In this document: in pieces, positions 15,274 through 24,237 of the stretch | How positions within the stretch are numbered: position 1 is the stretch's first letter | Layout of the letters: each line of letters starts with the position of its first letter | Notes under the pieces: generated by a model | Database searches by the model: none | Told to the model about the DNA's origin: nothing | What the model saw: only the letters and a program-made list of their open reading frames with translations | Assembly: GCA_910575835.1 (NCBI GenBank) | Contig: CAJTGB010000045.1 | Span: 1-34,737, forward strand | Length of the DNA: 34,737 nt | Source of the DNA: Lachnospiraceae bacterium | Lineage (GTDB): Bacteria; Bacillota; Clostridia; Lachnospirales; Lachnospiraceae | Reading direction: 5' to 3' | Made by a program: the position numbers and the translations under genes

Positions 15274-15328
15274 AGGAAGAAGCGGGGGAAGAGGTCAGCG
15301 CTTCCCCCGCGGGAAAGGAGTGGGATCG

Positions 15329-16306
15329 ATGAAGGAAAAGAAGAGCCTGAAAGCCTGGGTACAATCGGACAAGGTAAACCGGAAGCTTTGTATTTTTGCA
15401 TTTATGCTGGTGCCGGTAGCGCTGCTCGTTGTTTTTACCTATATACCGTTTTTCAAGATGATCGGATTCAGTTTTTATGATATGAAATATATCGGTGACA
15501 GAGAATTTGTAGGATTGCAGAATTATATAGAAGTATTTACGAGAAAAGATTGTTTTCAGGCGTTAAAGCTGAGCTTGTATTATATTGTGGCATCCTTTGT
15601 ACAGCTTGCGCTTGCGTTATATTTTGCATCCGTCTTAAGCTTCAAAGTAAGGGGAAGCGGAGTGTTCAAAGGACTTATGTTTTTCCCGTATCTGGTATGC
15701 GGAATTGCGGTAGGATTCATCTTTAAATTTTTCTATACCAGAGGGTTCGTATTTGACACGGTACTCCAGTGGTGCGGATTTAACTTAGAACAGCTTCCTT
15801 ATTGGCTGAAAGATACAAGTATCAATAATATTTCAGTTGCGGCAACTTCTGTATGGAGGTATATGGGACAGGGAATGGTCATGTTTATCGGTGCGATCAT
15901 GTCGGTAGACGCGTCCCTTTATGAGGCCGGCGATATTGACGGGGCAAATAGTTTCCAGAAATTTATATACATCATCCTGCCCAATATTAAGACCATTATC
16001 GTGTTGAATATGATTCTTTCGATCACCGGCTCCTTAAGCGTATTTGAACCTCCATATGTTATTACAGGCGGTGATTTTGGAACAGGAACTTATTTTGTAA
16101 TCATGAACAAGCTGGCGCATGAGAGCCAGAAGGTAGGCCTTGCATCTGCGATGGCAGTCGTATTGCTGATATTGATCATGATCGCAACGCTGATACAAAA
16201 GGGAATTGAGAAATATTACTTTGGCATCGGTGATACGGAATCGATCAGGGAGATCAGAAAACGTAAGAAACGTATGGCGATGGCGGGAAAAGGAGGTACA
16301 CGGTAA
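15329..16306 (+). CDS. ABC sugar transporter permease 1 (MalF-like)
   Basis: A 325-residue inner-membrane permease with six predicted segments, the first at about residues 20-42 (FAFMLVPVALLVVFTYIPFF). The coupling motif that contacts the ATPase reads EAGDIDGANSFQKFIYIILP. The ATG at 15329 follows AAAGGAG with suitable spacing; the in-frame GTG at 15320 lies too near that site. It overlaps the next permease gene by one base (TAATG). It pairs with permease 2 and the binding lipoprotein. No ATPase gene lies in the operon, so a shared MsmK-type ATPase elsewhere is expected. Confidence 0.93.
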   Translation: MKEKKSLKAWVQSDKVNRKLCIFAFMLVPVALLVVFTYIPFFKMIGFSFYDMKYIGDREFVGLQNYIEVFTRKDCFQALKLSLYYIVASFVQLALALYFASVLSFKVRGSGVFKGLMFFPYLVCGIAVGFIFKFFYTRGFVFDTVLQWCGFNLEQLPYWLKDTSINNISVAATSVWRYMGQGMVMFIGAIMSVDASLYEAGDIDGANSFQKFIYIILPNIKTIIVLNMILSITGSLSVFEPPYVITGGDFGTGTYFVIMNKLAHESQKVGLASAMAVVLLILIMIATLIQKGIEKYYFGIGDTESIREIRKRKKRMAMAGKGGTR

Positions 16307-17145
16307 TGTTAAAAGCAAAGAGATCGATAATAGCAGTTTTAAAGTACATTACTCTGATTTTTGGCGCATTTGTGTCTGTGCTTCCTATTGTAGTCTGCGT
16401 AATTACTGCATTTAAGACGCCGGAAGAGTATGCGTCCACGAATGTAATGGCGCTCCCGCAGAGCTGGGCTTATTTTGAAAACTTTATACAGGCTTGGTCC
16501 CAGGCAGATATGGGAGTCGCGTTCAGAAATTCAATCATTATCCTGGTATGCGTATTGGCAGGCTCTATTATGACCGGCTCCATGCTGGCATATGTACTGA
16601 GCCGTTTTAAATTCAAGGGGAATGGACTGGTAAGGAATATGTTCCTGTTTGCGTCATTGCTGCCTGGTATCGCGATGCAGGTATCTGTATATCAGATCAT
16701 GTACAGCCTGGGATGGATTAACTTTTTGCCGGGATACATCATTATGATGTGCGGAACAGACATTATATCCATCTATATCTTTATCCAGTTTTTTGAAAAT
16801 ATTCCGGACTCGCTTGATGAGTCGGCGATCATGGATGGATGTACCTACTTTGGCGTGTTCTTTCGGATCCTGTTCCCGCTGTTAAAACCGGCGATCGTTA
16901 CGGTAATGATTCTGAAAGGCGTTGGAGTTTACAACGAATATTATACGGCGAACCTGTATCTGCAAGATAAGAACAGACTGGTTACGGTTGCGACTTCCCT
17001 GTTCAAGTTTACGGGACCGCTTGGAAATCAGTACAATTATATCTGTGCAGGAGTAATTATTACAATGGTGCCTGCCCTGATCGTATTCATTCTCTGCCAG
17101 AAGCAGATCTACGGCGGACTGGCGGCAGGGGCTGTGAAGGGTTAG
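16306..17145 (+). CDS. ABC sugar transporter permease 2 (MalG-like)
   Basis: A 279-residue inner-membrane permease with six predicted segments. The coupling motif is DESAIMDGCTYFGVFFRILFP, shortened here to its core EsAxxDG near residues 173-180, followed by the conserved proline-containing loop. The C-terminal segment ends in QKQIYGGLAAGAVKG, typical of MalG-type sugar permeases. The start codon overlaps the stop of permease 1, with AAAGGAGG just upstream, so the two are translationally coupled. Confidence 0.93.
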   Translation: MLKAKRSIIAVLKYITLIFGAFVSVLPIVVCVITAFKTPEEYASTNVMALPQSWAYFENFIQAWSQADMGVAFRNSIIILVCVLAGSIMTGSMLAYVLSRFKFKGNGLVRNMFLFASLLPGIAMQVSVYQIMYSLGWINFLPGYIIMMCGTDIISIYIFIQFFENIPDSLDESAIMDGCTYFGVFFRILFPLLKPAIVTVMILKGVGVYNEYYTANLYLQDKNRLVTVATSLFKFTGPLGNQYNYICAGVIITMVPALIVFILCQKQIYGGLAAGAVKG

Positions 17146-17176
17146 ATGATATCAGGACAAAATGAAGGAGATTGAT

Positions 17177-18202
17177 ATGAACAATGTTAAGATAATAGGG
17201 GAGGCAGTCCCGAATATGCCATGGCAGGAACGGCCTTTGGATGAGAGAAGCGGGATGCCGTTGTGGCGGTATAGCGACAATCCTGTGATCGGACGTAATC
17301 CGGCAAAAGGAGTGGCGCGTATCTTCAACAGTGCGGTGATGCCTTACGAAGGAGAATTTATCGGTGTATTCCGGGGCGAGCAGACCAACGGGATCCCATA
17401 TATCTATCTTGGAAGGAGTAAGGATGGCGTTTGCTGGGAGTTTGATAAGGAAAAGATTCCGTTTCAGGATGAAGCGGGAAATGACTTTATGCCGAAATAT
17501 GCGTATGATCCAAGACTGGTAAAAGTGGAAGATACTTATTATATAATCTGGTGCCAGGACTTTTACGGCGCGTCCATAGGCGTTGCCAGGACACAGGATT
17601 TTAAAACATTTACCAGAATTGAGAATCCGTTTCTTCCGTTTAACAGAAATGCCGTGCTGTTTCCAAGAAAGGTGAACGGCAAGTTCCTGATGCTGTCGCG
17701 GCCAAGCGACAGCGGGCATACGCCTTTTGGGGATATCTTTATCTCGGAAAGCGCAGATATGGTGTACTGGGGAAAGCATCGGCATGTGATGGGAAAAGGC
17801 GAAGAGTGGTGGCAGAATGTCAAGATCGGCGGCGGCGCGGCGCCGATTGAGACCAGCGAGGGGTGGCTTTTGTTCTACCACGGTGTGACCGAAACCTGTA
17901 ATGGTTATGTGTATAGTATTGGCGGAGCGATCCTGGATATTGAGCAGCCGTCTGTGGTGAAATACCGTTGCAGCACATTTCTACTGACGCCGGAGGAATG
18001 GTATGAGGAGCGCGGATTCGTGCCGAACGTGACCTTCCCCTGCGCAACGATCCATGATTCGAAGAGCGGCAGGATCGCAATTTATTACGGCGCGGCAGAT
18101 ACTTATGTAGGCATGGCATTTACGGAAGTGAATGAAGTTGTGGCATATATCAAAGAAAATAGTGTTGTTACGGAAACGGATACGGAGCCGGGAATAAGAT
18201 AG
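17177..18202 (+). CDS. GH130_2-type beta-1,4-mannosyl phosphorylase
   Basis: A 341-residue five-bladed propeller enzyme of GH130. It closely follows the sequence plan of Uhgb_MP and RaMP2, which phosphorolyse the non-reducing mannose of beta-1,4-manno-oligosaccharides or Man-GlcNAc, giving mannose-1-phosphate. Seen here: RIFNSAVMPYEGEF, the catalytic aspartate Asp111 in YAYDPRLV, NRNAVLFPRKVNGKF, LSRPSDSGHTPFGDIF, YHGVTETCNGYVYS and the GRIAIYYGAADT blade. The ATG at 17177 is 6 bases after AAGGAG; the in-frame ATG at 17162 overlaps that site. In this operon the substrate is probably mannan-derived oligosaccharide, but activity on mannosyl-N-acetylglucosamine cannot be excluded. No signal peptide, so cytoplasmic. 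Confidence 0.9.
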   Translation: MNNVKIIGEAVPNMPWQERPLDERSGMPLWRYSDNPVIGRNPAKGVARIFNSAVMPYEGEFIGVFRGEQTNGIPYIYLGRSKDGVCWEFDKEKIPFQDEAGNDFMPKYAYDPRLVKVEDTYYIIWCQDFYGASIGVARTQDFKTFTRIENPFLPFNRNAVLFPRKVNGKFLMLSRPSDSGHTPFGDIFISESADMVYWGKHRHVMGKGEEWWQNVKIGGGAAPIETSEGWLLFYHGVTETCNGYVYSIGGAILDIEQPSVVKYRCSTFLLTPEEWYEERGFVPNVTFPCATIHDSKSGRIAIYYGAADTYVGMAFTEVNEVVAYIKENSVVTETDTEPGIR

Positions 18203-18234
18203 AGGGAACGGATAACAGATTTGGAGGAAAGTTC

Positions 18235-19407
18235 ATGCTGAGAGCAGAAGTAACAAAGCATTTGCAGGTGGATATCATACCATTCTGGCAGGGCATGGAA
18301 GACAAGGAGTTCGGAGGGTTCTACGGTTATATGGGGTATGACCTGAAACTGAATAAAGAGGCGGTAAAGGGTTGTATCTTAAACAGCAGGATCCTGTGGT
18401 TTTTCTCGAATGCTTATCTGGTATTAGGGAGAAAAGAGCTCCTTGAAAGTGCAGGATGTGCATTTCGCTTTTTAAAAGAGCATTGCCTGGACCGGGAATA
18501 CGGCGGCGTATTCTGGTCGCTTACATACAAGGGGGAGCCGGAGGATACCACGAAGCATACTTATAATCAGGCGTTTGCGATCTATGCCTTGTCGTCCTAT
18601 TATGACGCATCGAAAGATGAAGAAGCAATAGAAACCGCATGGGGACTGTATCATCTGATAGAAGAAAAGTGTACGGATGAGTATGGCTATATGGAAGCTT
18701 TTGAGAGAGATTTCCATCCGGCAGATAACGATAAGCTTTCGGAAAACGGCGTGATGGCTGAAAAGACCATGAATACACTACTGCATGTATTTGAAGCCTA
18801 CACAGAGTTGTATCGTGTAACAGGGAACGAATGTGTGGCAGACAGGCTTCGCCATATGCTGGAGCTGATTGCTGATAAAGTCTATAACCAGAGATTGGGG
18901 CGTCACGAGGTGTTCTTTGACAGGACATGGAATACGCTGATCGACCTTTATTCATATGGACATGATATTGAGGCCGCATGGCTGATCGACCGGGGGTTAG
19001 AGATCCTGAAGGACAGCTCTTACACAGAAAAGTTGGGGCCGATCACAAGAACCATTACAGAGAACATTTACGATCGGGCATATATAGACCATTCCCTGGT
19101 AAATGAGGCGGAGAATGGAGTTGTAGATACAACTCGTGTCTGGTGGGTACAGGCAGAAGCAGTGGTGGGATTTTTGAACGGTTATCAGAAAATGCCGCAG
19201 GAACGAAAGTTTCTGGAGGCAGCAGAAGACATCTGGCGATATATCAGAGATTGGATGATTGATAAAAGGCAGGGTTCGGAGTGGTTCTCGGAATTGGACA
19301 AAGACAGGAATCCGTCTGATAAGCCGATCGTAGAGCCGTGGAAGTGCCCGTATCACAATGGGAGAATGTGTTTTGAGGTAATAAGGAGGCTTGAAGATGC
19401 TTCATAG
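18235..19407 (+). CDS. Cellobiose/mannobiose 2-epimerase
   Basis: A 390-residue (alpha/alpha)6-barrel enzyme that interconverts the reducing-end glucose and mannose of beta-1,4-disaccharides. Near-collinear with Ruminococcus albus cellobiose 2-epimerase: [62 protein letters not shown] and [11 protein letters not shown]. His243 and His374 fall at the numbers of the catalytic histidines of the R. albus enzyme. Here it should turn mannobiose into mannosyl-glucose for the next gene's phosphorylase. GGAGGAAAG precedes the ATG. The next gene starts inside its last codons (11-base overlap). Alternative: N-acylglucosamine 2-epimerase, less likely given the motifs. Confidence 0.93.
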   Translation: MLRAEVTKHLQVDIIPFWQGMEDKEFGGFYGYMGYDLKLNKEAVKGCILNSRILWFFSNAYLVLGRKELLESAGCAFRFLKEHCLDREYGGVFWSLTYKGEPEDTTKHTYNQAFAIYALSSYYDASKDEEAIETAWGLYHLIEEKCTDEYGYMEAFERDFHPADNDKLSENGVMAEKTMNTLLHVFEAYTELYRVTGNECVADRLRHMLELIADKVYNQRLGRHEVFFDRTWNTLIDLYSYGHDIEAAWLIDRGLEILKDSSYTEKLGPITRTITENIYDRAYIDHSLVNEAENGVVDTTRVWWVQAEAVVGFLNGYQKMPQERKFLEAAEDIWRYIRDWMIDKRQGSEWFSELDKDRNPSDKPIVEPWKCPYHNGRMCFEVIRRLEDAS

Positions 19408-20566
19408 ACAGTATTATGCAGAACAAGAGAAGGTGGAGCGGCTGATCTCAAGAAAAAATCAGAAAAGCGGCTTTTATAATGGAATATATGACAGATACGA
19501 GTATCCGGTGCTGACAAGAGAGTTTGTGCCGGTGCATTGGAGATATGATCTGGATGACGAGACGAATCCGTATTTTATGGAGCGGTTGGGAGTCAATGCG
19601 GTGATGAACTCCGGAGCGATATACCTGAATGGAAAATATTATCTCGTGGTGCGCGTGGAAGGAAATGACAGGAAATCCTTTTTCGCGGTGGCGGAGAGTG
19701 ATACGGGGATTGATAATTTCCATTTCTGGGACTATCCGGTAGTGCTGCCGGATATCTGCCCCGAAGAAACGAATGTATACGATATGCGGCTTACACAGCA
19801 TGAGGATGGATGGATCTATGGATTGTTCTGCTCGGAGAGTAAGGATGAAGAAAATCCGGATCTGTCTGCGGCAGTGGCGGCGGCAGGGATCGTCAGGACG
19901 AAGGATTTAAAAACATGGGAACGGCTTCCTAACTTAAAGACGTTAAACTCTCCCCAACAGAGGAATGTGGCGCTCCATCCGGAATTTGTGGATGGGAAAT
20001 ACGCATTCTATACAAGACCGATGGATGGGTTTATTGAAACCGGCAGCGGCGGCGGGATAGGATTTGGGTTATGCGAGGATATCTGCCATGCAGTGATTGA
20101 TGAAGAGCGGATTATCAGCAGGCGGATCTACCATACCCTCACAGAGTCGAAGAACGGAGCCGGAGCGCCTCCGATCAAAGGAAAGAAATGCTGGATCCAT
20201 ATTGCCCACGGCGTGCGCAATACAGCGGCAGGGCTTCGCTATGTGCTGTATGTGTTTGGAACGGATCTTAAGGAACCGTCCAGAGTTATTGCAGAGCCGT
20301 CCGGTGTTTTTCTTGTTCCGCTTGGGAATGAAAGAGTCGGCGACGTATCTAATGTAGTGTTTACAAACGGTGCGGTTGCGAGAGAAAACGGCGATGTATA
20401 TATATACTATGCCTCCTGTGATACCAGGATGCATGTGGCGTCGACAACCGTAGATAAATTAGAAGATTATCTCTTTGGAACGCCAAAGGATCCGCTTCGG
20501 TCAGCAGATTGTGTAAGACAGAGATGTGAACTGATCGGACAGAATCTAGAACTTTTGAAGCGGTAA
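19397..20566 (+). CDS. GH130_1-type 4-O-beta-mannosyl-glucose phosphorylase
   Basis: A 389-residue GH130 enzyme that splits mannosyl-beta-1,4-glucose with phosphate into mannose-1-phosphate and glucose. Subfamily 1 features are the N-terminal extension (residues 1-60), [17 protein letters not shown], the catalytic Asp129 in [37 protein letters not shown] and the C-terminal [14 protein letters not shown]. The ATG at 19397 overlaps the epimerase gene and follows AAGGAGG; the TTG at 19391 is less suitable. Epimerase and this enzyme form the known two-step route by which mannobiose is degraded without hydrolysis. Cytoplasmic. Confidence 0.93.
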   Translation: MLHRQYYAEQEKVERLISRKNQKSGFYNGIYDRYEYPVLTREFVPVHWRYDLDDETNPYFMERLGVNAVMNSGAIYLNGKYYLVVRVEGNDRKSFFAVAESDTGIDNFHFWDYPVVLPDICPEETNVYDMRLTQHEDGWIYGLFCSESKDEENPDLSAAVAAAGIVRTKDLKTWERLPNLKTLNSPQQRNVALHPEFVDGKYAFYTRPMDGFIETGSGGGIGFGLCEDICHAVIDEERIISRRIYHTLTESKNGAGAPPIKGKKCWIHIAHGVRNTAAGLRYVLYVFGTDLKEPSRVIAEPSGVFLVPLGNERVGDVSNVVFTNGAVARENGDVYIYYASCDTRMHVASTTVDKLEDYLFGTPKDPLRSADCVRQRCELIGQNLELLKR

Positions 20567-20728
20567 AATAGTTCTGCCTGTGCGGTTGGAAGGTGGTTCA
20601 AGGGACGGAAGTTTTGCTGTTCCCTTCCTGTGCACTGGAAATAGATCTTCGACCGTACAGGTGGAAATAGTTCTTCATATATGGATGCGCCCGCAAAATA
20701 AAAAAATCAGAGGAGGGACAGACTGGAT

Positions 20729-21433
20729 ATGAAAAAGTATCTGAGGGACATAAAGGAAAAGACCTCCGGTATGACAAGGAGAGAAACATGCTCTTATATA
20801 TGGTCTTATTATTGGTATCATATAATGATATTTATTTCTGTCATTGCTCTGATTCTTTTATTTGCGGCGCATTATGGACTGGGAAATAAAAAGCCCTTAT
20901 TTACCTGTCTTATGATCAATCAGGGGCTGGATGAGGCAAGGGATCTGAGGATCCGTGATGAATTTGCACAAAGAGCGGACCTGCCGAGAGAAAGGGTGGT
21001 GATTGATTCGGATTATAATTTTTCTTACGGCCAGTTTCGGCTGGAGGGGACGAATGAAAGCTCTTATGAGAAATTCTTTTTTCAATGGCGAAACCAGGAG
21101 ATTGATGCAGTGATCTTGTCGGAGAGCTTCTATAAGCATTGCAGAGAAATGGGAGGGGATTTCCGGGTATTGGCAAATGAGATGTCAGAGGGGACAGGAA
21201 ATAGATTACAGGCATATATGGACGAAGGGGAATGCAGGGCGGTGGTTCTTGGAACGGATTTATATACAGAAAAGATTACAGGAAAAGAAGATGAGAAGCT
21301 TTTGCTGGCGTTCCCGGAGTATGGAAACAGCTCGGAAAGCAGCTTGAAGGAGAGTCGAATATTTTTAGAATATGCGTGTGAAAAATTGCAAGAAGAGACG
21401 GGAGGTGGTATTCTTGAAGAAATTTTCAATTGA
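20729..21433 (+). CDS. Membrane-anchored protein of unknown function
   Basis: A 234-residue protein I cannot assign to a family with a known role. A charged N-terminus (residues 1-30) is followed by one hydrophobic segment (about 33-52, IMIFISVIALILLFAAHYGL), so the remaining 180 residues lie outside the membrane if the topology follows the positive-inside rule. That part has alternating alpha/beta character (for example IDAVILSESFYKHC and CRAVVLGTDLY) and is rich in Glu and Asp. AGGAGGG lies 11 bases before the ATG. Its end overlaps the following YesL-family gene by 20 bases, so the two are likely coupled. A 162-base gap with no clear terminator separates it from the phosphorylase gene. Confidence 0.8.
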   Translation: MKKYLRDIKEKTSGMTRRETCSYIWSYYWYHIMIFISVIALILLFAAHYGLGNKKPLFTCLMINQGLDEARDLRIRDEFAQRADLPRERVVIDSDYNFSYGQFRLEGTNESSYEKFFFQWRNQEIDAVILSESFYKHCREMGGDFRVLANEMSEGTGNRLQAYMDEGECRAVVLGTDLYTEKITGKEDEKLLLAFPEYGNSSESSLKESRIFLEYACEKLQEETGGGILEEIFN

Positions 21434-22046
21434 GCATCCGTTTTTTGAGTTTATGGGCAGCCTTGGCGACTGGATGATCCTGAATGTTTTATTTGTGGTT
21501 ACGTGTCTGCCTGTTATCACGATCGGAACATCGCTTACGGCTATCTATCAGGTGTCTTTAAGGCGTATCAGGAAAGAAAGCCGGTATGCGGCAAAAGAGT
21601 ATATCCAGGCGTTCAGGCAAGAATGGAAGGACAGCACGAAGCTGTGGATGATATTCTTATGTACGGGCGGGATCCTGCTGTTTGACGTTTTGTATGGGAA
21701 GAATCTTCTGGGGGTTTTGAACATTGCGATCGGATGCCTTGTGGTTTTGTGGATGTTTTCATTCACTTATGCATTTCCTTTACAGGCGAGATTTAAGAAC
21801 AGCATTAAAAATACGATCATCAATGCGTTTTACCTTGCATTTCGTAATCTGCCGGTTACGCTCCTTATGGCGGCGCTTAACTGCATTCCGGTTATATGCG
21901 CTGCGTTGGGGGAATTTGTGGTGATGGCTTCGATGCCTGTATTCTGTATCATTGGATTTGCACTGATCACCTGGCTTAACAGTCTCTTCCTGACCGTTAT
22001 TTTTGATAAATTTATATACGATGGAGGAAAGAATCGTGTGGGTTAA
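21414..22046 (+). CDS. YesL-family (DUF624) membrane protein
   Basis: A 210-residue membrane protein of the YesL family, found in polysaccharide loci of Firmicutes but without a settled function. It shows the family start KKFSIEHPFFEFMGSLGDWM, then LNVLFVVTCLPVITIGTSLT and three to four further hydrophobic segments. The likely start is the TTG at 21414, with GGGAGGTGG 7 bases upstream; the frame upstream to 21372 has no ribosome binding site. It overlaps the preceding unknown gene by 20 bases and the following esterase gene at its end. Association with the unknown membrane-anchored protein suggests a joint membrane role in carbohydrate uptake. Confidence 0.85.
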   Translation: MKKFSIEHPFFEFMGSLGDWMILNVLFVVTCLPVITIGTSLTAIYQVSLRRIRKESRYAAKEYIQAFRQEWKDSTKLWMIFLCTGGILLFDVLYGKNLLGVLNIAIGCLVVLWMFSFTYAFPLQARFKNSIKNTIINAFYLAFRNLPVTLLMAALNCIPVICAALGEFVVMASMPVFCIIGFALITWLNSLFLTVIFDKFIYDGGKNRVG

Positions 22047-23082
22047 AATGAATGATGAGAGATTATCCTACAGTGGAAGAATCGACTGGAGTGAAGGGGA
22101 ATGCCCGGTCTTTATTTATCCGTGTACATGGGTGAAGCTGCGTTTTACAGGGGATTGGCTGAAGCTCCATATAGAGAATCATCGGGCATACTGGGATAAT
22201 TATATGGGCTGTATTCTGGATGGAAAGCAGTTGTCCCTGGCGCTTCCCAAAGAGGGAAGGGGGGTTCTTACGGTTCCGGTTGAGCAGGAAGAGAAGACGG
22301 AGCATGAGGCGCTTATCTTTAAAAGGCAGGATGCCTGCCATGAGGTAAAGTTCTTTGGGATAGAACTCGCAGATGGAGCCAGGGTGTTTAAAACGCCTGA
22401 GAAGCCGGCAAGAAGAATTGAGGTATACGGAGATTCCGTATCGGCAGGCGAGGTGTCAGAAGCTGTGGAATACACAGGATGCGAGGATCCTAAGCATAAT
22501 GGGGAATACTCCAATAGCTGGTATTCTTATGCCTGGATGACAGCCAGAAAATTAAATGCGGAGATCCATGATATTGCCCAGGGCGGGATAGCGCTCATGG
22601 ATGGTACGGGATGGTTCCACGCTCCGGACTACATAGGGATGGAGACGGCGTGGGATAAGCTCCGCTATAATCCGGAATTGGGAAAGACTTTGGACTGGGA
22701 CTTTGGGAAGTATGATCCGCAGCTTATCATCGTTGCAATCGGACAGAATGACAGTAATCCGGAAGATTACATGAAAGAGGACTTTCATGGGGAGAAAGCG
22801 GTAAAATGGAGACGGCATTATAAGGGGTTCCTGAATCAGCTTAGAACGATATATCCGTCGGCTTATATTGTCTGCTGTACGACACTTCTGCGCCATGACA
22901 AGGCATGGGATCAGGCGATCGGGCAGGCAGTGGAAGAATTGCAGGATGAGAGGATTACACAATATTTGTTTGGACGGAACGGAGACGGGACGCCGGGGCA
23001 TCTCAGGATAGCAGAGGCGGAAGAAATGGCGGATGAACTCGCGGCGTATATTGAAGATCTTAACATAGAAGGATGGAAGTAA
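22036..23082 (+). CDS. CE2-like acetyl esterase
   Basis: A 348-residue esterase with the two-domain plan of carbohydrate esterase family 2: an N-terminal beta-sandwich (about residues 1-120) and a C-terminal SGNH hydrolase. The nucleophile is Ser134 in VYGDSVSAGE, with HDIAQGGIA and VAIGQNDSNP as further SGNH blocks and GHLRIAEAEEMADEL near the end, where the histidine would be catalytic. No signal peptide, so it would deacetylate imported oligosaccharides. RiCE2 of Roseburia intestinalis, which removes acetyl groups from mannan oligosaccharides, is the natural comparison. Start: GTG at 22036 lies 8 bases after GGAGG; ATG at 22048 is the alternative. It overlaps the YesL gene by 11 bases. Confidence 0.85.
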   Translation: MWVKMNDERLSYSGRIDWSEGECPVFIYPCTWVKLRFTGDWLKLHIENHRAYWDNYMGCILDGKQLSLALPKEGRGVLTVPVEQEEKTEHEALIFKRQDACHEVKFFGIELADGARVFKTPEKPARRIEVYGDSVSAGEVSEAVEYTGCEDPKHNGEYSNSWYSYAWMTARKLNAEIHDIAQGGIALMDGTGWFHAPDYIGMETAWDKLRYNPELGKTLDWDFGKYDPQLIIVAIGQNDSNPEDYMKEDFHGEKAVKWRRHYKGFLNQLRTIYPSAYIVCCTTLLRHDKAWDQAIGQAVEELQDERITQYLFGRNGDGTPGHLRIAEAEEMADELAAYIEDLNIEGWK

Positions 23083-23087
23083 GAAGG

Positions 23088-24170
23088 ATGAAACAAGTTG
23101 ATTTGACAAGATTAAAAAATTGTATGCGCAGAGCCATGAAAGGAGAGAAGCTGACGATCGGTTTTTTCGGTGGTTCGATCACACAGGGATGTTTGGCGGC
23201 AGAGCATGAGAGAGCGTATTCTTACCGTGTGTTTCAGTGGTGGAAGGAAACATTTCCCCAGGCGGAGATTTCTTATGTGAATGGAGGGATCGGAGGAACG
23301 ACTTCGTATTTTGGGGTTTCGAGGATATGGCAGGATCTGCTGATGTATCAGCCGGATGTGGTTGCGGTGGATTTCAGCGTCAATGACAGAGAAGGACAGG
23401 AAGCGTTCTTTCAGGAAACCTATGAAGGAGTGATACGGAGGATCCTGACCTGTCAGTCAAAACCGGCAGTGATAATTCTGAATCATGTAAATTACGATTC
23501 AGGAAGCAATCTTCAAGCATGTCATAATGAAGTTGGAGACTGGTATGGTATTCCTCATGTCAGCATGAAAGATACGCTGTACCAAAGGATGAAAGAAGGC
23601 GTGTATCAGAAAGAGGAACTGACACCGGACGGGCTGCATCCCAGTGATAAGGGACATGAGCTGGCAGCCGGTGAGATCATCTCTTTCCTCTGTAAAGTAA
23701 AAGGAGATATGGGAAAGGAAGATGAGGAAAAAGCATTTCCAGAACCGATGACGGCAAATGCATACGAACATGCCAGAAGGCTTACGGTGCGGGAGGTCTT
23801 GCCTGAGCTTTCGGGATTTCGGATTGATACGGACGAGAAAACAGGGCATCTGGATATTTTTAAGAACGGATGGATCGGCAAAATGCCGGGAGACCGGATC
23901 GTGTTTGAAGAGGAGGCAGCCTGTATCGGAATACAGTTCCGGCAGTCGGTAGAACGTCCGGCTCTGCGGGCGAAGCTGATACTGGATGGGGACGAGGAAC
24001 ATGCCTGGATACTGGACGGTAATTTTGATGAGGATTGGGGAGACTGCGCACAGCTGGTTTCGATCCTCCATCATGGAGAGCAAAAAAAACACCGTATTGA
24101 GATAGAGGTTCTGGATGATGCGTTGGAGGATGCGACGCCGTTTTACCTGATGTCGCTGATTCTTTCGTGA
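23088..24170 (+). CDS. CE17-like acetyl mannan esterase (SGNH hydrolase)
   Basis: A 360-residue SGNH hydrolase (residues 20-215) followed by a beta-rich C-terminal domain (about 230-360) that may be a carbohydrate-binding module. The nucleophile is Ser30 in GFFGGSITQG; the SGNH blocks NGGIGGTTSYFG, DFSVNDRE and the catalytic pair Asp181-His184 in DGLHPSDKGH are present. This architecture resembles RiCE17 of Roseburia intestinalis, which removes 2-O-acetyl groups from mannose and works with RiCE2. No signal peptide, hence cytoplasmic. Start is uncertain: ATG at 23088 is chosen for its agreement with family N-termini, 6 bases after the CE2-like stop; ATG at 23073 is in frame. Confidence 0.82.
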   Translation: MKQVDLTRLKNCMRRAMKGEKLTIGFFGGSITQGCLAAEHERAYSYRVFQWWKETFPQAEISYVNGGIGGTTSYFGVSRIWQDLLMYQPDVVAVDFSVNDREGQEAFFQETYEGVIRRILTCQSKPAVIILNHVNYDSGSNLQACHNEVGDWYGIPHVSMKDTLYQRMKEGVYQKEELTPDGLHPSDKGHELAAGEIISFLCKVKGDMGKEDEEKAFPEPMTANAYEHARRLTVREVLPELSGFRIDTDEKTGHLDIFKNGWIGKMPGDRIVFEEEAACIGIQFRQSVERPALRAKLILDGDEEHAWILDGNFDEDWGDCAQLVSILHHGEQKKHRIEIEVLDDALEDATPFYLMSLILS

Positions 24171-24237
24171 TTTTTTAGAAGCTCAAAGGCACCGCGGGAA
24201 TAAATATATGAGATGAAAATAGGAGGATATTTCAGGT

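Noticed and set aside
17087-17881. A 264-codon minus-strand frame opposite the GH130_2 gene
   Set aside because: Antisense to a gene with complete family motifs; no start signal and no recognisable domain.
20567-20728. Terminator or promoter between the phosphorylase and the unknown membrane protein gene
   Set aside because: Only a weak AAGGGA/TCCCTT pairing without a T run and no clear -35/-10 pair was found, so the operon is taken as continuous.
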